DNA of 64,000 bases from Croceibacterium selenioxidans. Its GTDB lineage: Bacteria > Pseudomonadota > Alphaproteobacteria > Sphingomonadales > Sphingomonadaceae. A model generated the notes under the pieces. The model was given only the letters and a program-made list of their open reading frames with translations, was not told the DNA's origin and made no database searches. Position 1 is the first letter of the stretch. The number at the start of each line of letters is the position of its first letter. Below are positions 35,348 to 44,077 of this stretch, in pieces. A program made the translations under genes and the position numbers. Location: the NCBI RefSeq assembly GCF_018599195.1, contig NZ_JAHFVK010000003.1, positions 1 to 64,000 on the forward strand, in the 5' to 3' direction.

Positions 35348-36235
35348 ATGACCTTTCGATGGATTGCAGGCGCCTTCCTGGCGATGGCCTTTCTGGCCAC
35401 GGGCGCCAGCGCACAGAACGCCGATTACTATCGCGGCGGCTGGCGGACTGACGGCGGGGAGCCGCACGTCTACCAATTCGTCATCAAGGGCAGCGAGGTG
35501 AGCGGCGTCTATTGCACCCATTGCGCCGACGGTACGACATTGGCCCCGATCGAAGGCACCTTCAGCGAAGCCGATGGTTTGACTTTCAAGATTCGCCACC
35601 TGAAGCTCGACGGCTCTCCGGCCTCAACCGACAAGCTGCAGGCCAAGCTTGTCAATGGCAAGCTGGTCGTCACCGGCAAGCGAGGGGGAGCCGGTGGCCT
35701 GACCTTCGAGCACACCGCGATCAAGGACCCTCGCGGCCCGACGCCGGGGCCTTACCAGCAATCGATCCTTCCGCCGGGCGCACCCCCGGTGCCGATCCTG
35801 CCGCGAACCGCTGGGCCGGCCGCTCCGCCACCCGCCCCATACGTCCAGCCCGCCCCATGGCGACGCCTTTCCGCCGACGATGTCGTTGGCGTCTGGCTCG
35901 GCTTCGGGGTCGGGATGGAAAAGCAATATTTCGTCATTCGCAAGGATGGCGATCATCTGTTCGGGCTCGCCTGTGGCCGGTGCGACAATCCCTATACGTT
36001 CGGCGCGCTGGAGAACTTCACCATCAGCGGCGACACGCTTGAGTTTGACATCGTCCATCAGGATTGGGGCGACGGGACGGTCCTGCCCTTCAACCGCCAC
36101 GTGAAGGCCAATATCACCATGAATGAGATGCGTATGGATGCGCGACGGCCCGATCAGAGCGGACCCGGGATCGTGGCTTCGCTTGTGGGGCCCATTTCAA
36201 TCGAGGCCACGGCGGGGAACGTAGTGAGGGACTGA
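35348..36235 (+). CDS. Exported protein of unknown function with two similar halves
   Basis: This 295-aa protein starts at ATG 35348 with a signal peptide ending in ASA before QNA. Two beta-rich halves flank a Pro-rich linker (PPAPYVQPAP). Each half carries a Cys-x2-Cys: YCTHCADGTTLAPIEGTF in the first and ACGRCDNPYTFGALENFTI in the second, and both are followed by a D-G-L/T-L-x-F-x-I pattern, which suggests an internal duplication. The function is unknown. It is divergent from paralogue B, and the two may share a promoter region. Confidence 0.75.
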   Translation: MTFRWIAGAFLAMAFLATGASAQNADYYRGGWRTDGGEPHVYQFVIKGSEVSGVYCTHCADGTTLAPIEGTFSEADGLTFKIRHLKLDGSPASTDKLQAKLVNGKLVVTGKRGGAGGLTFEHTAIKDPRGPTPGPYQQSILPPGAPPVPILPRTAGPAAPPPAPYVQPAPWRRLSADDVVGVWLGFGVGMEKQYFVIRKDGDHLFGLACGRCDNPYTFGALENFTISGDTLEFDIVHQDWGDGTVLPFNRHVKANITMNEMRMDARRPDQSGPGIVASLVGPISIEATAGNVVRD

Positions 36236-36240
36236 CGGCC

Positions 36241-36353
36241 CTGGCCCTCTCCGCTGCCGACGGCGGGGAGGGCGACAGGCGCGCAAGGTGAGGGTCCGCG
36301 GCATCGAACCTCTCACTCCGCCACTCTCTCCCGAGGGGAGAGGAATATCAGTG
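36241..36353. repeat. Intergenic hairpin-rich repeat, GGTGAGGGTC type (copy B)
   Basis: CCTCTCC...GGGGAGGGC, AAGGTGAGGGTCCG and CTCTCCCGAGGGGAGAG form several short hairpins between two convergent genes. The AAGGTGAGGGTC core is shared with 22936-22994. It probably belongs to a dispersed palindromic family. Confidence 0.5.
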
Positions 36354-36364
36354 GTCAACAGCGC

Positions 36365-38329
36365 TTAGAGCAGTTCGGCCCCCGTCACGATCTGCGCTGT
36401 CGAACTTTCGACCTCCCCGCTGATTGGCTCGGCCCGCCCCCCGATGATTGTCGACAGGAAGTTTTCGACGATTGCGTTGAAAGCGATGTTGTTAGTCGGT
36501 TTGGCGAAGCCATGGCCTTCGTCCGGGAATACCACGTAAGTTACCGGAATACCGTGCTTTTGCATGGCGCCGACTATCTGGTCGCTTTCGGATTGCTTGA
36601 CGCGCGGGTCGTTGGCACCCTGGCCGATCAGCAGCGGGCGGCAGATTTTGTCGGCCTTGTGCAGCGGACTGCGCTCGACCAGCAGGGCCTTGCCTTCAGG
36701 AGTGTTGGGATTGCCCATCCGCTCGTGGAACTGCTTCACCATCGGCTCCCAATAGGGCGGGATCGTTTCGAGCAGCGTTTCGAGGTTCGAGGGGCCAACG
36801 ATATCAACGCCGCAGGCGAAGGCCTCGGGGGTGAACGTCAGCCCGGCGAGCGTGGCGTAACCGCCATAGGAGCCGCCCATGATCGCCACCTTGTCCCGTT
36901 CGGCGATGCCCTGATCCACCGCCCAGTCGACCGCGTCGATCAGGTCGTCGTGCATCTTCGCGCCCCATTCGAGATTGGCCGCGTTGACGAAGGCCTTGCC
37001 GAACCCGGTGGAGCCCCGGAAATTGACGCTCAGCACGGCGTAGCCGCGATTGGCCAGCCACTGGTGGGCACGATTGAACCCGAAACCGTCACGCGCCCAG
37101 GGACCGCCGTGGACCAGCAGCACCATCGGCACCGGCGCGCGCGGCACGCCGCGTTCTTCCGGATCGCTTTCGGGCGGCAAGGTCAGGTAGCTCGGCAGCA
37201 CCAGCCCGTCGCGGGATTGCAGCTCGAGCGCGTGCATCGGCTGAAGCGGCGCGCCTTCGAGTTCGGGACGGGTGACGTAGAACTCGGTGAGTTCCTGCGC
37301 GGAGCGGTCGTAGAGATAGGCGACGGAAGGGCCAGTCAGCGGGTCGTTCCAGACCACCCACTTGCTGTCGTCCTCAGTCCGGCCGCTAACGCCGAATTCG
37401 CCCGGCAGACGTTCGGCCAGCCAGTCGATCGAGGCCTTCACCTCGGGATCGAAAATGATCTTCTCGGTCTTGAGGTAGTTGACTGTGTAACCCTGGATCT
37501 CGCCGGTAACCGGATGGCGGTAGGTCCCGCCGATGTCGGCCTTGTCGCTGGTGGCAATGACCTTGCGTTCGCCCGTGGAGGTATCCTGTGCGATCAGCGC
37601 AGCGGTGTCCCTACCGCGGCTGTCGTACCAGTAGAGCGTCTTGCCGTCGGCCGTGTATCCGGCGACGCCCGTGGTCAGTGCGTCCTCCAGGTCGGTGCTC
37701 TCGGTCGGCTCGGAGGCGACGTGGTTATCGATGACTTCGAACATATCAGTGCCGCCGGCCGCGTTCTGCTGAACCGCCCAGCGCAGCGTTAGCGTGTCGT
37801 CGGCGAGGAATCCGGCATAGGCGTCATTCTGCAGCACCAGAGTCAGTGCACCCGAATTCAGGTCAAGCAGATGGATGTCGTGAAATCGCGCGTCACGGTT
37901 GTTGAGGCCGACGAGGACCTTGTCCTTGATCGCGTGTGACGAACCCATAAGGCGAGCGCGGGTGTTTTCGAACGGCGTCAGACACCGCTCTTCGCCGCTG
38001 GAGAGATTGACCTGGTAGAGCAGGTAATTCTCGTCGCCGGCCTTGTCCTGGATGTAGAGCAGGCTCTGCGAATCCGGGGCGAAGAAGTAGGTCGGAATCG
38101 GCCGGTCCGTGGAATGCGTCATCAGCCGCGAGGCTGCCGGATCGCTCGTCGGGGCAAGCCAGACGTTCATCACCCCGCCTTCCGGCGCCATCCAGCCCAG
38201 CCACTGGCCGTCCGGGCTGATCTGTCCGCCCGAGCGGGTCGGGTTTCCGAATAGCGCCTCGCGCGGGATAAGCGGCGTCCCCTCCACGCGTTCGGCAGCG
38301 GAGGGGAGGGTGGCGGCGGCGTCGGTCAT
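36365..38329 (-). CDS. S9 family prolyl-oligopeptidase-like peptidase
   Basis: This 654-aa protein has an N-terminal beta-propeller (SPDGQWLGWMAPEGGVMNVWLAP; FAPDSQSLLYIQD) and a C-terminal alpha/beta-hydrolase domain with the nucleophile GGSYGG (near residue 484), Asp in GQGANDPRV (near 574) and His in DEGHGF (near 606). It resembles acylaminoacyl/dipeptidyl peptidases of family S9. No signal peptide is seen from the chosen ATG 38329 (MTDAAATLP), so it is probably cytoplasmic. Confidence 0.92.
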   Translation of the reverse strand: MTDAAATLPSAAERVEGTPLIPREALFGNPTRSGGQISPDGQWLGWMAPEGGVMNVWLAPTSDPAASRLMTHSTDRPIPTYFFAPDSQSLLYIQDKAGDENYLLYQVNLSSGEERCLTPFENTRARLMGSSHAIKDKVLVGLNNRDARFHDIHLLDLNSGALTLVLQNDAYAGFLADDTLTLRWAVQQNAAGGTDMFEVIDNHVASEPTESTDLEDALTTGVAGYTADGKTLYWYDSRGRDTAALIAQDTSTGERKVIATSDKADIGGTYRHPVTGEIQGYTVNYLKTEKIIFDPEVKASIDWLAERLPGEFGVSGRTEDDSKWVVWNDPLTGPSVAYLYDRSAQELTEFYVTRPELEGAPLQPMHALELQSRDGLVLPSYLTLPPESDPEERGVPRAPVPMVLLVHGGPWARDGFGFNRAHQWLANRGYAVLSVNFRGSTGFGKAFVNAANLEWGAKMHDDLIDAVDWAVDQGIAERDKVAIMGGSYGGYATLAGLTFTPEAFACGVDIVGPSNLETLLETIPPYWEPMVKQFHERMGNPNTPEGKALLVERSPLHKADKICRPLLIGQGANDPRVKQSESDQIVGAMQKHGIPVTYVVFPDEGHGFAKPTNNIAFNAIVENFLSTIIGGRAEPISGEVESSTAQIVTGAELL

Positions 38330-38344
38330 CGGGGAATCCTCAAC

Positions 38345-38364
38345 TGTATTAATATTGCAATACA
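38345..38364. promoter_or_regulatory. Inverted repeat upstream of the S9 peptidase gene
   Basis: TGTATT (38345-38350) and AATACA (38359-38364) form a perfect 6-bp inverted repeat with an 8-base AT-rich spacer, 16 bases before the peptidase start. Its place and symmetry suggest a repressor operator. No regulator is identified. Confidence 0.35.
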
Positions 38365-38499
38365 CTTGCCGCAGGGCGGGGCACAAGCGGCAAGTCCGGC
38401 ACGGCGTGATGTGGGGGGACGTGGGGAGCTATTTCAACACCATGATTCGCGTTCACAATGCCCATCTCGGGCCGTGTAGGAAAATGGTATTTGCCCCGG

Positions 38500-39117
38500 T
38501 CACAGAGCGGGATTGTTGTAGCAATGCCAGGTGAGGATGGCGACGGCTCCCCGGTGCGGGCGCCAGCCTTCGGCCAGTTCGCGAGTGGCCTTTTCCGACG
38601 GCCGCTCCTCCAACCCGAGAATGCGCCCTATGCCGACCTGAACGGCGAGATCGCCAGCGGGCCAGATGTCCGCACGGCCCTCGGCGAAGAGCAGGTATAT
38701 CTCTGCGGACCAGCGGCCAATCCCCTTGATCCGCGTGAGCAGCGCAATGGCTTCCTCGTCATCGGCGGGCAAGTCGGACAGGTCCAGTTCGCCGCTGACC
38801 ACCAGCTCGCACAGCGAGCGGGCATAGCCCTGCTTCTGACGCGACAGTCCACAGGCCCGCAACGTGTCGAAATCCTGCTCCAGCAGCAATTCGGGCGGAA
38901 TGTCTTCTCCGAGCTGGGCCTCAAGCTTGCGCCACATGCTGGATGCGGCGGCGACGCTGACTTGCTGGCCGACGATGGTGCGCAGCAGGGTGCGATAACC
39001 GGTCTCGCGGATGCGCGGCTCGGGATAGCCGGCGAGGGCGAGGGCCGAGGCAATGGCCGGTTCGCCGGCGGCGACGGTGTCGAGGCCTTGCGTCAGTTGC
39101 TCTGCCGTCAAACCCAT
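38500..39117 (-). CDS. AlkA-like DNA-3-methyladenine glycosylase
   Basis: This 205-aa protein has the helix-hairpin-helix GPD signature: TIVGQQVSVAAASSMW, LLTRIKGIGRWSAEIYLLFAEGRADIWPAGDLAVQ with the catalytic Asp, and WRPHRGAVAILTWHCYNN. It removes alkylated bases. The start is ATG 39117 (MGLTAEQL). The Ada/AraC part found in fused AlkA proteins is absent. It is divergent from a ferredoxin gene. Confidence 0.92.
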   Translation of the reverse strand: MGLTAEQLTQGLDTVAAGEPAIASALALAGYPEPRIRETGYRTLLRTIVGQQVSVAAASSMWRKLEAQLGEDIPPELLLEQDFDTLRACGLSRQKQGYARSLCELVVSGELDLSDLPADDEEAIALLTRIKGIGRWSAEIYLLFAEGRADIWPAGDLAVQVGIGRILGLEERPSEKATRELAEGWRPHRGAVAILTWHCYNNPAL

Positions 39118-39197
39118 CGTGGACTCCCCATCACCGTCAGCTTGCCAAATCGGGCAGCAGTCCGTAGCAGCCCGGCGCCGGAAAGGAACGCCCATCG

Positions 39198-39515
39198 ATG
39201 CCCAGATTGATCGTCACTACTCGCTCAGGCGAAACCCGCGAAGTCGAAGCGCAGTCGGGCCTCACGGTGATGGAGGCGATCCGTGATAACGGGTTCGACG
39301 AGCTTCTCGCGCTGTGCGGCGGCTGTTGTTCTTGCGCCACGTGCCATGTGCATGTGGACGATGAGTTCCTCGGCCTCCTGCCTTCCATGACCGAGGACGA
39401 AGACGACTTGCTGGATTCGAGCGACGATCGCGATGCGAGCTCGCGCCTGTCCTGCCAGCTGCCTTTCACCGATGAGCTCGACGGGTTGCGGGTGAGGATC
39501 GCCCAGGAGGATTAA
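39198..39515 (+). CDS. 2Fe-2S ferredoxin
   Basis: This 105-aa protein has the adrenodoxin-type cluster ligands in [17 protein letters not shown] and LSCQLPF. The acidic stretch [13 protein letters not shown] is typical of ferredoxins that reduce P450 or Rieske-type oxygenases, or that work in Fe-S assembly. AAGGAA precedes the ATG. No partner reductase or oxygenase is adjacent. Confidence 0.93.
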   Translation: MPRLIVTTRSGETREVEAQSGLTVMEAIRDNGFDELLALCGGCCSCATCHVHVDDEFLGLLPSMTEDEDDLLDSSDDRDASSRLSCQLPFTDELDGLRVRIAQED

Positions 39516-39715
39516 CTCCAGGTCCCGCCCGAGCTTGCTCGGTGTGCCCGAGGGTGGAAGGGTGTAGCGCTGTTCCGCCTGCCTCTTCGTCCCGCATCTG
39601 CGACGCGCGCCACCTCCCCTAAACCGGCTCGAGGTCGATCTAGGCAAGACTGATTTCAGCGGCCAGAAGCGCATTTGCATTGCGACGAACCGCAAGCCGC
39701 CCTAACTCCCCGCGA

Positions 39716-40711
39716 ATGACCGCTCCTGCCGCACTCGGAAGCACTCTCGATCTCATCGGCAACACGCCCCTGGTCCTGCTCAAGGGACCTAGCGAGGCGG
39801 CTGGTTGTGAAATCTGGGGCAAGTGCGAGTTCGACAACCCCGGCGCCTCGGTGAAGGACCGGGCGGCGTTGTGGATCATCCGCGACGCCGAAGCGCGCGG
39901 AGAGCTCAGGCAGGGCGGCACGGTGGTCGAAGGGACTGCGGGCAATACCGGCATCGGTATCGCGCTGGTGGCCAACGCGCTCGGGTATCGCACGATCATC
40001 GTGATGCCTGACAATCAATCGAAGGAAAAGATGGACACGCTGCGCGCGCTCGGTGCGGAGCTGGTTCTGGTTCCGCCGACGAAGTTCGCCGATCCCAACC
40101 ACTTCGTGCACACCTCGCGCCGTCTCGCTGAAGAGACCGAGGGGGCCGTCTGGGCCAACCAGTTCGACAACATCGCCAACCGCAAGGCGCATATCGAAGC
40201 GACGGCGCCGGAGATCTGGGAACAGATGGACGGCCGCGTCGATGGCTTTACGTGCGCTGTCGGCACGGGCGGGACCCTGGCGGGCGTCGCGATGGGGCTC
40301 AAGGCGTTCGACGAACAGGTCTGTATCGCCCTGACCGACCCGCACGGGGCTGCGCTTTACAACTACTATGCGCACGGCGAGCTCAAGGCCGAGGGCAACT
40401 CAGTGGCGGAGGGTATTGGTCAGGGGCGGATCACAGCGAACCTCGAAGGGGCGCCGATCGATACGCAGTTCCGCATCTCGGACGAGGAAGGGCTCTACTG
40501 GGTCGCCCGTCTGCTCAAGGAAGAGGGGCTGTGCCTGGGGCTGTCGTCGGGCATCAACGTGGCGGGCGCGGTCGCTCTCGGAAAGCAGCTTGGGCCGGGC
40601 AAGCGGGTGGCTACGATCTTGTGCGACACCGGCTTTCGTTACCTGTCGTCGCTCTACAATCGCGAATGGCTGGAGGCGAAGGGCCTGCCAGTTTTCGACT
40701 GGCTGCGTTAA
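39716..40711 (+). CDS. Cysteine synthase (fold-type II PLP enzyme)
   Basis: This 331-aa enzyme has the PLP-Lys motif NPGASVKDRAA, the substrate loop EGTAGNTGIGIA and the phosphate loop GTGGTLAGV. The family makes cysteine from O-acetylserine and sulfide. The LTDPHGAALYNYYAHGE block points to a CysK-like branch of the family. The start is ATG 39716 (MTAPAALGSTLDLIGNTPL). The next gene begins 23 bases downstream. Confidence 0.9.
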   Translation: MTAPAALGSTLDLIGNTPLVLLKGPSEAAGCEIWGKCEFDNPGASVKDRAALWIIRDAEARGELRQGGTVVEGTAGNTGIGIALVANALGYRTIIVMPDNQSKEKMDTLRALGAELVLVPPTKFADPNHFVHTSRRLAEETEGAVWANQFDNIANRKAHIEATAPEIWEQMDGRVDGFTCAVGTGGTLAGVAMGLKAFDEQVCIALTDPHGAALYNYYAHGELKAEGNSVAEGIGQGRITANLEGAPIDTQFRISDEEGLYWVARLLKEEGLCLGLSSGINVAGAVALGKQLGPGKRVATILCDTGFRYLSSLYNREWLEAKGLPVFDWLR

Positions 40712-40734
40712 TGTCGCAGGTCTAGACTAGCGGC

Positions 40735-41094
40735 ATGTCGCTCGATCCGACCAAGATACTCCGGCCCTCGCAAGTGGTCGACCACGCCGCATTCGCGCGC
40801 CTCAGTGCCGGCCGCTCTCAAGCGGTGCAGCGTCTGCAGATCGGCCTGTTTGGGCTAGCTGCGATGGTGCTGCTGGTCGGCCTCGCCAACATCCTGATCA
40901 ACAATGCCGACCGCAATCAGGCCCGTGTTGTGCCGGAGGCCGCTCCTACGGTGGCTGTGCAGCCGAAGATCGAACAGGCTAGCGATCCGCTTGCCGAAGC
41001 CGGCGTCGTTCCGGACATGCCCGCGGCCCAGGAGCCCATCCAGAAGGCGCAAGCGGGCGCCGCGCAAGCCGAGGCCGCGCCTGAGATACCGTAG
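40735..41094 (+). CDS. Hypothetical single-pass membrane protein
   Basis: This 119-aa protein has a cytoplasmic N-terminus of about 35 residues, one membrane helix (IGLFGLAAMVLLVGLANILI) and an Ala/Pro/Glu-rich, probably disordered periplasmic tail. I do not recognise it. Its stop overlaps the probable start of the DUF4350-like gene, so the two are likely coupled. Confidence 0.7.
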   Translation: MSLDPTKILRPSQVVDHAAFARLSAGRSQAVQRLQIGLFGLAAMVLLVGLANILINNADRNQARVVPEAAPTVAVQPKIEQASDPLAEAGVVPDMPAAQEPIQKAQAGAAQAEAAPEIP

Positions 41095-41818
41095 TCTCGC
41101 GCTGCTCGCCGCGTTGTGGTGGCTGCCGGGTGCTTGTAGCGCTCAGCAGGCGCCCGCCGCCGCTTCGGAACACCCAGACCTAGGCCTGATGGGCACCATC
41201 CCGATCTACTGGGGCGAATCCGGTAATGTGAGCGAACTGCTCGGCGGCAACGGCCAAACGCACTGGGCCCGGGACGAGCTCGAGAAGTCCTACCGCGTGC
41301 GTCCTCTCGATACTTTGACACCGGAGGCTCTGGCTGGCCTGAAGTTCCTGCTCTTGGCCCAACCCAGGGCTCTAAGCGCGGCGGAGAATGTCGCGCTCGA
41401 TAATTGGGTCCGCGGGGGAGGTCACCTGCTGCTGTTTGCAGATCCGATGCTGACTGGTGAATCCCAATTCGCCATCGGCGACCGCCGTCGCCCCCAGGAT
41501 GTGATCCTGCTGTCCCCCATACTAGGCCACTGGGGCCTTGAGTTGCAATTCGACGTCGAGCGACCGGAAGGCCTTGCCTTGGTCGAGACCTCGGCAGGGC
41601 CGATTCCGGTCAATCGTCCGGGATCCTTTGTTGCAGTGGGGACTCCAGCCGATTGCACGATCGCTGCAGAGGCCGTGCTGGCCCGCTGCACCATCGGCGA
41701 GGGCCGAGTCGTTTTGCTGGCCGACGCGGCCCTACTCAATTTGCACGATCCGCACCCTCAGTCCGCCGATGCGTTGGCCTGGTTGATGGACGAGGCCTTT
41801 CTCGAACACGGGAAATAG
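41081..41818 (+). CDS. DUF4350-like exported protein, start uncertain
   Basis: The conserved part begins at about 41140 and has IPIYWGESGNVSELL, LAQPRALSAAENVALDNWVRGGGHLLLFADPMLTGES, DRRRPQDVILLSPILGHWGLEL and a C-terminal GEGRVVLLADAALL, matching GldG/DUF4350-type proteins. A short hydrophobic leader (RSLALLAALWWLPGACSA) precedes it. No ATG lies close to the leader. The in-frame CTG at 41081 with GAGG (41070-41073) before it fits best, while the ATG at 40904 would add 59 residues of unlikely Arg-rich sequence overlapping the previous gene. Function is unknown. The gene lies just upstream of the dcw cluster. Confidence 0.75.
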   Translation: MRYRSLALLAALWWLPGACSAQQAPAAASEHPDLGLMGTIPIYWGESGNVSELLGGNGQTHWARDELEKSYRVRPLDTLTPEALAGLKFLLLAQPRALSAAENVALDNWVRGGGHLLLFADPMLTGESQFAIGDRRRPQDVILLSPILGHWGLELQFDVERPEGLALVETSAGPIPVNRPGSFVAVGTPADCTIAAEAVLARCTIGEGRVVLLADAALLNLHDPHPQSADALAWLMDEAFLEHGK

Positions 41819-42138
41819 CGGGACGAAGGCGAATGGCTGCCTAAATACCCTTTAAATCAATTATATATGGGTGAATTCGAGGAGGTTCGCGCACTTCCTA
41901 TCCATCTGTACTGTGCCTGATAACAGCCGAAACCTACGAGGAAAAAGCGATCTCACCCACATAATCCCGCAATTTCCCCTTTTCTCCCGCATCTCCCCGC
42001 GTTACATAACGAATCCATCGGACAAACCCCCGTGTTGCATTCCCGAAAGGGGATGACGGTCTCGCGCACTCACGCCTGCCCGCACGGGGAAGACGTGTCC
42101 GGTTTGGTTCAGGACTTGCCAGGGGGGCAATTGAGACG
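41819..42138. promoter_or_regulatory. Upstream region of the dcw cluster
   Basis: No gene is supported in these 320 bp. The first part is AT-rich (TTTAAATCAATTATATATGG) and may contain a promoter. A 10-bp-phased CCC array lies at 41955-41998 and is listed separately. A C/G-rich leader follows up to the mraZ start, with AGGGGGG at 42121-42127 as the likely ribosome-binding site. Confidence 0.6.
41955..41998. promoter_or_regulatory. Putative MraZ operator: five CCC triplets at 10-bp spacing
   Basis: CCC occurs at 41956, 41966, 41976, 41986 and 41996, exactly one helical turn apart. Read on the minus strand the units are GGGT, GGGA, GGGG, GGGA and GGGG with 6-7 variable bases between. MraZ of E. 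coli is reported to bind TGGGN repeats spaced by five bases upstream of its own operon, the same period. Here the orientation is opposite and the count is five. The array ends about 140 bp before mraZ. Confidence 0.65.
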
Positions 42139-42636
42139 GTGCTTAAGGTTGCAGGCTATAGCGGACAGGGCTTTTCAGCCCGCGGCGAAAAGGGCCGCTA
42201 CGTCCTGCCGCCTGCGTTCCGCAAAGCCATCGCGCCTGCCGACACCGACCCGCGTGTCCTCTGCCTCGCCAAGCACGATCGCTGGAACTGCCTGACCGGG
42301 TTCGGGCTCGATCGTACCGCCACGTTCGACGCGCTACTCGATCGCGAGGAAGATAACGCCGTCAAGCTCGGCAAGGAATTCGACCGCGAACTGCGCTCGA
42401 TTCAGCTGTGGACCTTCTCCGAAGTCCCCTTCGATGCCAGCGGCCGCTTCGTCCTGCCAGACCACCTCGCGGAGCTATGCTCGATCGACAAGGGCATCTG
42501 CGTGCTCGGCGGCGGCCAGTTCTTCACCTTGTGGTCGCCAGATCAGCTCTACGCGATGGACCCGGCCTGGGATGGCCAGAAAGCCGTGTGCCGCAAGCTG
42601 GAAGCCGACGCCGCGGCCAAGGGGAAGGGCAAGTGA
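42139..42636 (+). CDS. mraZ: Division/cell-wall cluster regulator MraZ
   Basis: This 165-aa protein contains the two SpoVT/AbrB-like halves of Mra[16 protein letters not shown] and [15 protein letters not shown], each with the DxxGR-type turn. MraZ forms a ring-shaped oligomer and represses the dcw promoter. The start is GTG 42139; AGGGGGG lies 11 bases upstream. Its stop overlaps the rsmH start (GTGA). Its probable binding array is at 41955-41998. Confidence 0.95.
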   Translation: MLKVAGYSGQGFSARGEKGRYVLPPAFRKAIAPADTDPRVLCLAKHDRWNCLTGFGLDRTATFDALLDREEDNAVKLGKEFDRELRSIQLWTFSEVPFDASGRFVLPDHLAELCSIDKGICVLGGGQFFTLWSPDQLYAMDPAWDGQKAVCRKLEADAAAKGKGK

Positions 42637-43577
42637 GCGGCGCCCCGCATATCCCCGTCCTCCTCGACGAGGTGATGGAAGCGCTGGCTCCCGGCCCTGG
42701 CGATGTCATCGTCGATGCGACGTTCGGCGCTGGCGGATACACCCGAGCGATCCTCGACGCCGGCGCGACGGTCCACGCTTTCGATCGCGATCCCGACGCC
42801 ATAGCCGCTGGTGCGAGCTTCCCCGAAACGCGCGACAATCCGCCGCGCCTAATCCTGCATCCGCGCCGGTTTTCGGAGATGGTCGGCGCACTGGCTGAGG
42901 CAGGGATTGCCCGCGTCGACGGCGTTGCAATGGATATTGGTGTTTCCTCGATGCAGCTCGATCAGGCGGAGCGCGGGTTTGCGTTCTCGACGGATGGCCC
43001 GCTGGACATGACCATGAGCCGCGAGGGGCCGAGCGCCGCCGATTTCCTCAACGGTGCAGACGAAGCCGAGATCGCCGACGTTCTGTGGCACTACGGAGAA
43101 GAGCGGCAGAGCCGCCGCATCGCACGCGCGATCGTTGCGGCGCGCCCACTGTCGAGCACGGCCCAACTGGCGCAAGTCGTGCGCAAGGCGCTCGGCTATC
43201 GCGCCGGGGCACCGAAAGATCCCGCAACCCGTAGTTTCCAGGCCATCCGCATCCACGTCAACGGCGAGCTCAACGAGCTGGAAGAAGGTCTCAAGGGCGC
43301 TGAGCAGCTCCTGAAAAGCGGCGGGCGCCTGGCCGTGGTCAGTTTCCACAGCCTCGAAGACCGCATTGTGAAGCGCTTCCTGCGCGAGGCTGCTGGCGCC
43401 ACGGCTCGGGCCAGCCGCCACTTGCCCGAGGTGAATTCGGCTGAGGCACCCACGTTCAAGAAAGTCTCCAAAGGCATTCGTCCTTCGGAGGCCGAAACGC
43501 TCCGCAATCCGCGAGCCCGTTCGGCGACTTTGCGTGCCGCGATCCGCACTTCTGCTCCGGCGAGGGAGGCAGCATGA
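42633..43577 (+). CDS. rsmH: 16S rRNA (cytosine1402-N4)-methyltransferase RsmH
   Basis: This 314-aa SAM-dependent methyltransferase modifies C1402 in the ribosomal P site. [27 protein letters not shown] (SAM loop), [42 protein letters not shown] and [15 protein letters not shown] are all canonical. It starts at GTG 42633 inside the mraZ stop. The next start (ftsL) overlaps its stop (ATGA). Confidence 0.97.
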   Translation: MSGAPHIPVLLDEVMEALAPGPGDVIVDATFGAGGYTRAILDAGATVHAFDRDPDAIAAGASFPETRDNPPRLILHPRRFSEMVGALAEAGIARVDGVAMDIGVSSMQLDQAERGFAFSTDGPLDMTMSREGPSAADFLNGADEAEIADVLWHYGEERQSRRIARAIVAARPLSSTAQLAQVVRKALGYRAGAPKDPATRSFQAIRIHVNGELNELEEGLKGAEQLLKSGGRLAVVSFHSLEDRIVKRFLREAAGATARASRHLPEVNSAEAPTFKKVSKGIRPSEAETLRNPRARSATLRAAIRTSAPAREAA

Positions 43578-44077
43578 CCCCGCAGGACCGCATGCGCCGG
43601 ATCGGCTGGCTGATGACCCTGGCGATCTGCACCGGGCTCTACCTGATGCTGCACCTCAAGGTGCACGCTGTGGTGAGTGACGTCGTCAGGGCCGAGCGGC
43701 AGATCGTTGCGCTCGAGCAGCAGAAACTTCTGCTCGAAACCGAGTTCGAAACCCGCTCCAACCAATTGCAGCTCGCTGCCTGGAACCAGGTCGACTTCGG
43801 TTACACCGCGCCGACCGCCGCCCAATTTATCGGCAGCGAGCGACAGCTCGCCAGCTTCGGCACCCCGCGTGGCCTCGGCGCCCCCGAGCCGATCCGGGTC
43901 GCCGGGGTTAACGGCGATACGCCTGCGTTCCCGAAGTTCGTATCGCCGCTCACTGGCAAGCCGGTCGACGATGCTCTAATTCAGCCTGAGCGCGTCGAGG
44001 CGCTGGCCGATGCCAGGTCGGACGACGGGGCGATGCGCATTCCGCTCAACGCTACCATCGCGAGCATTGGCGAATGA
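43574..44077 (+). CDS. ftsL: Cell division protein FtsL
   Basis: This 167-aa bitopic protein has a short cytoplasmic N-terminus, one membrane helix ([19 protein letters not shown]) and a coiled coil ([34 protein letters not shown]), as in FtsL. It links FtsQB to FtsWI. It is longer than E. coli FtsL because of a C-terminal Pro-containing extension of about 75 residues. Assignment rests on topology and the place between rsmH and ftsI. Confidence 0.85.
   Translation: MTPQDRMRRIGWLMTLAICTGLYLMLHLKVHAVVSDVVRAERQIVALEQQKLLLETEFETRSNQLQLAAWNQVDFGYTAPTAAQFIGSERQLASFGTPRGLGAPEPIRVAGVNGDTPAFPKFVSPLTGKPVDDALIQPERVEALADARSDDGAMRIPLNATIASIGE

Noticed and set aside
11859-42010. TTACATAACG shared by the region before the Xre gene (11859) and before mraZ (42002)
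   Set aside because: A single 10-base match between two AT-rich promoter regions is too little to propose a common regulator.
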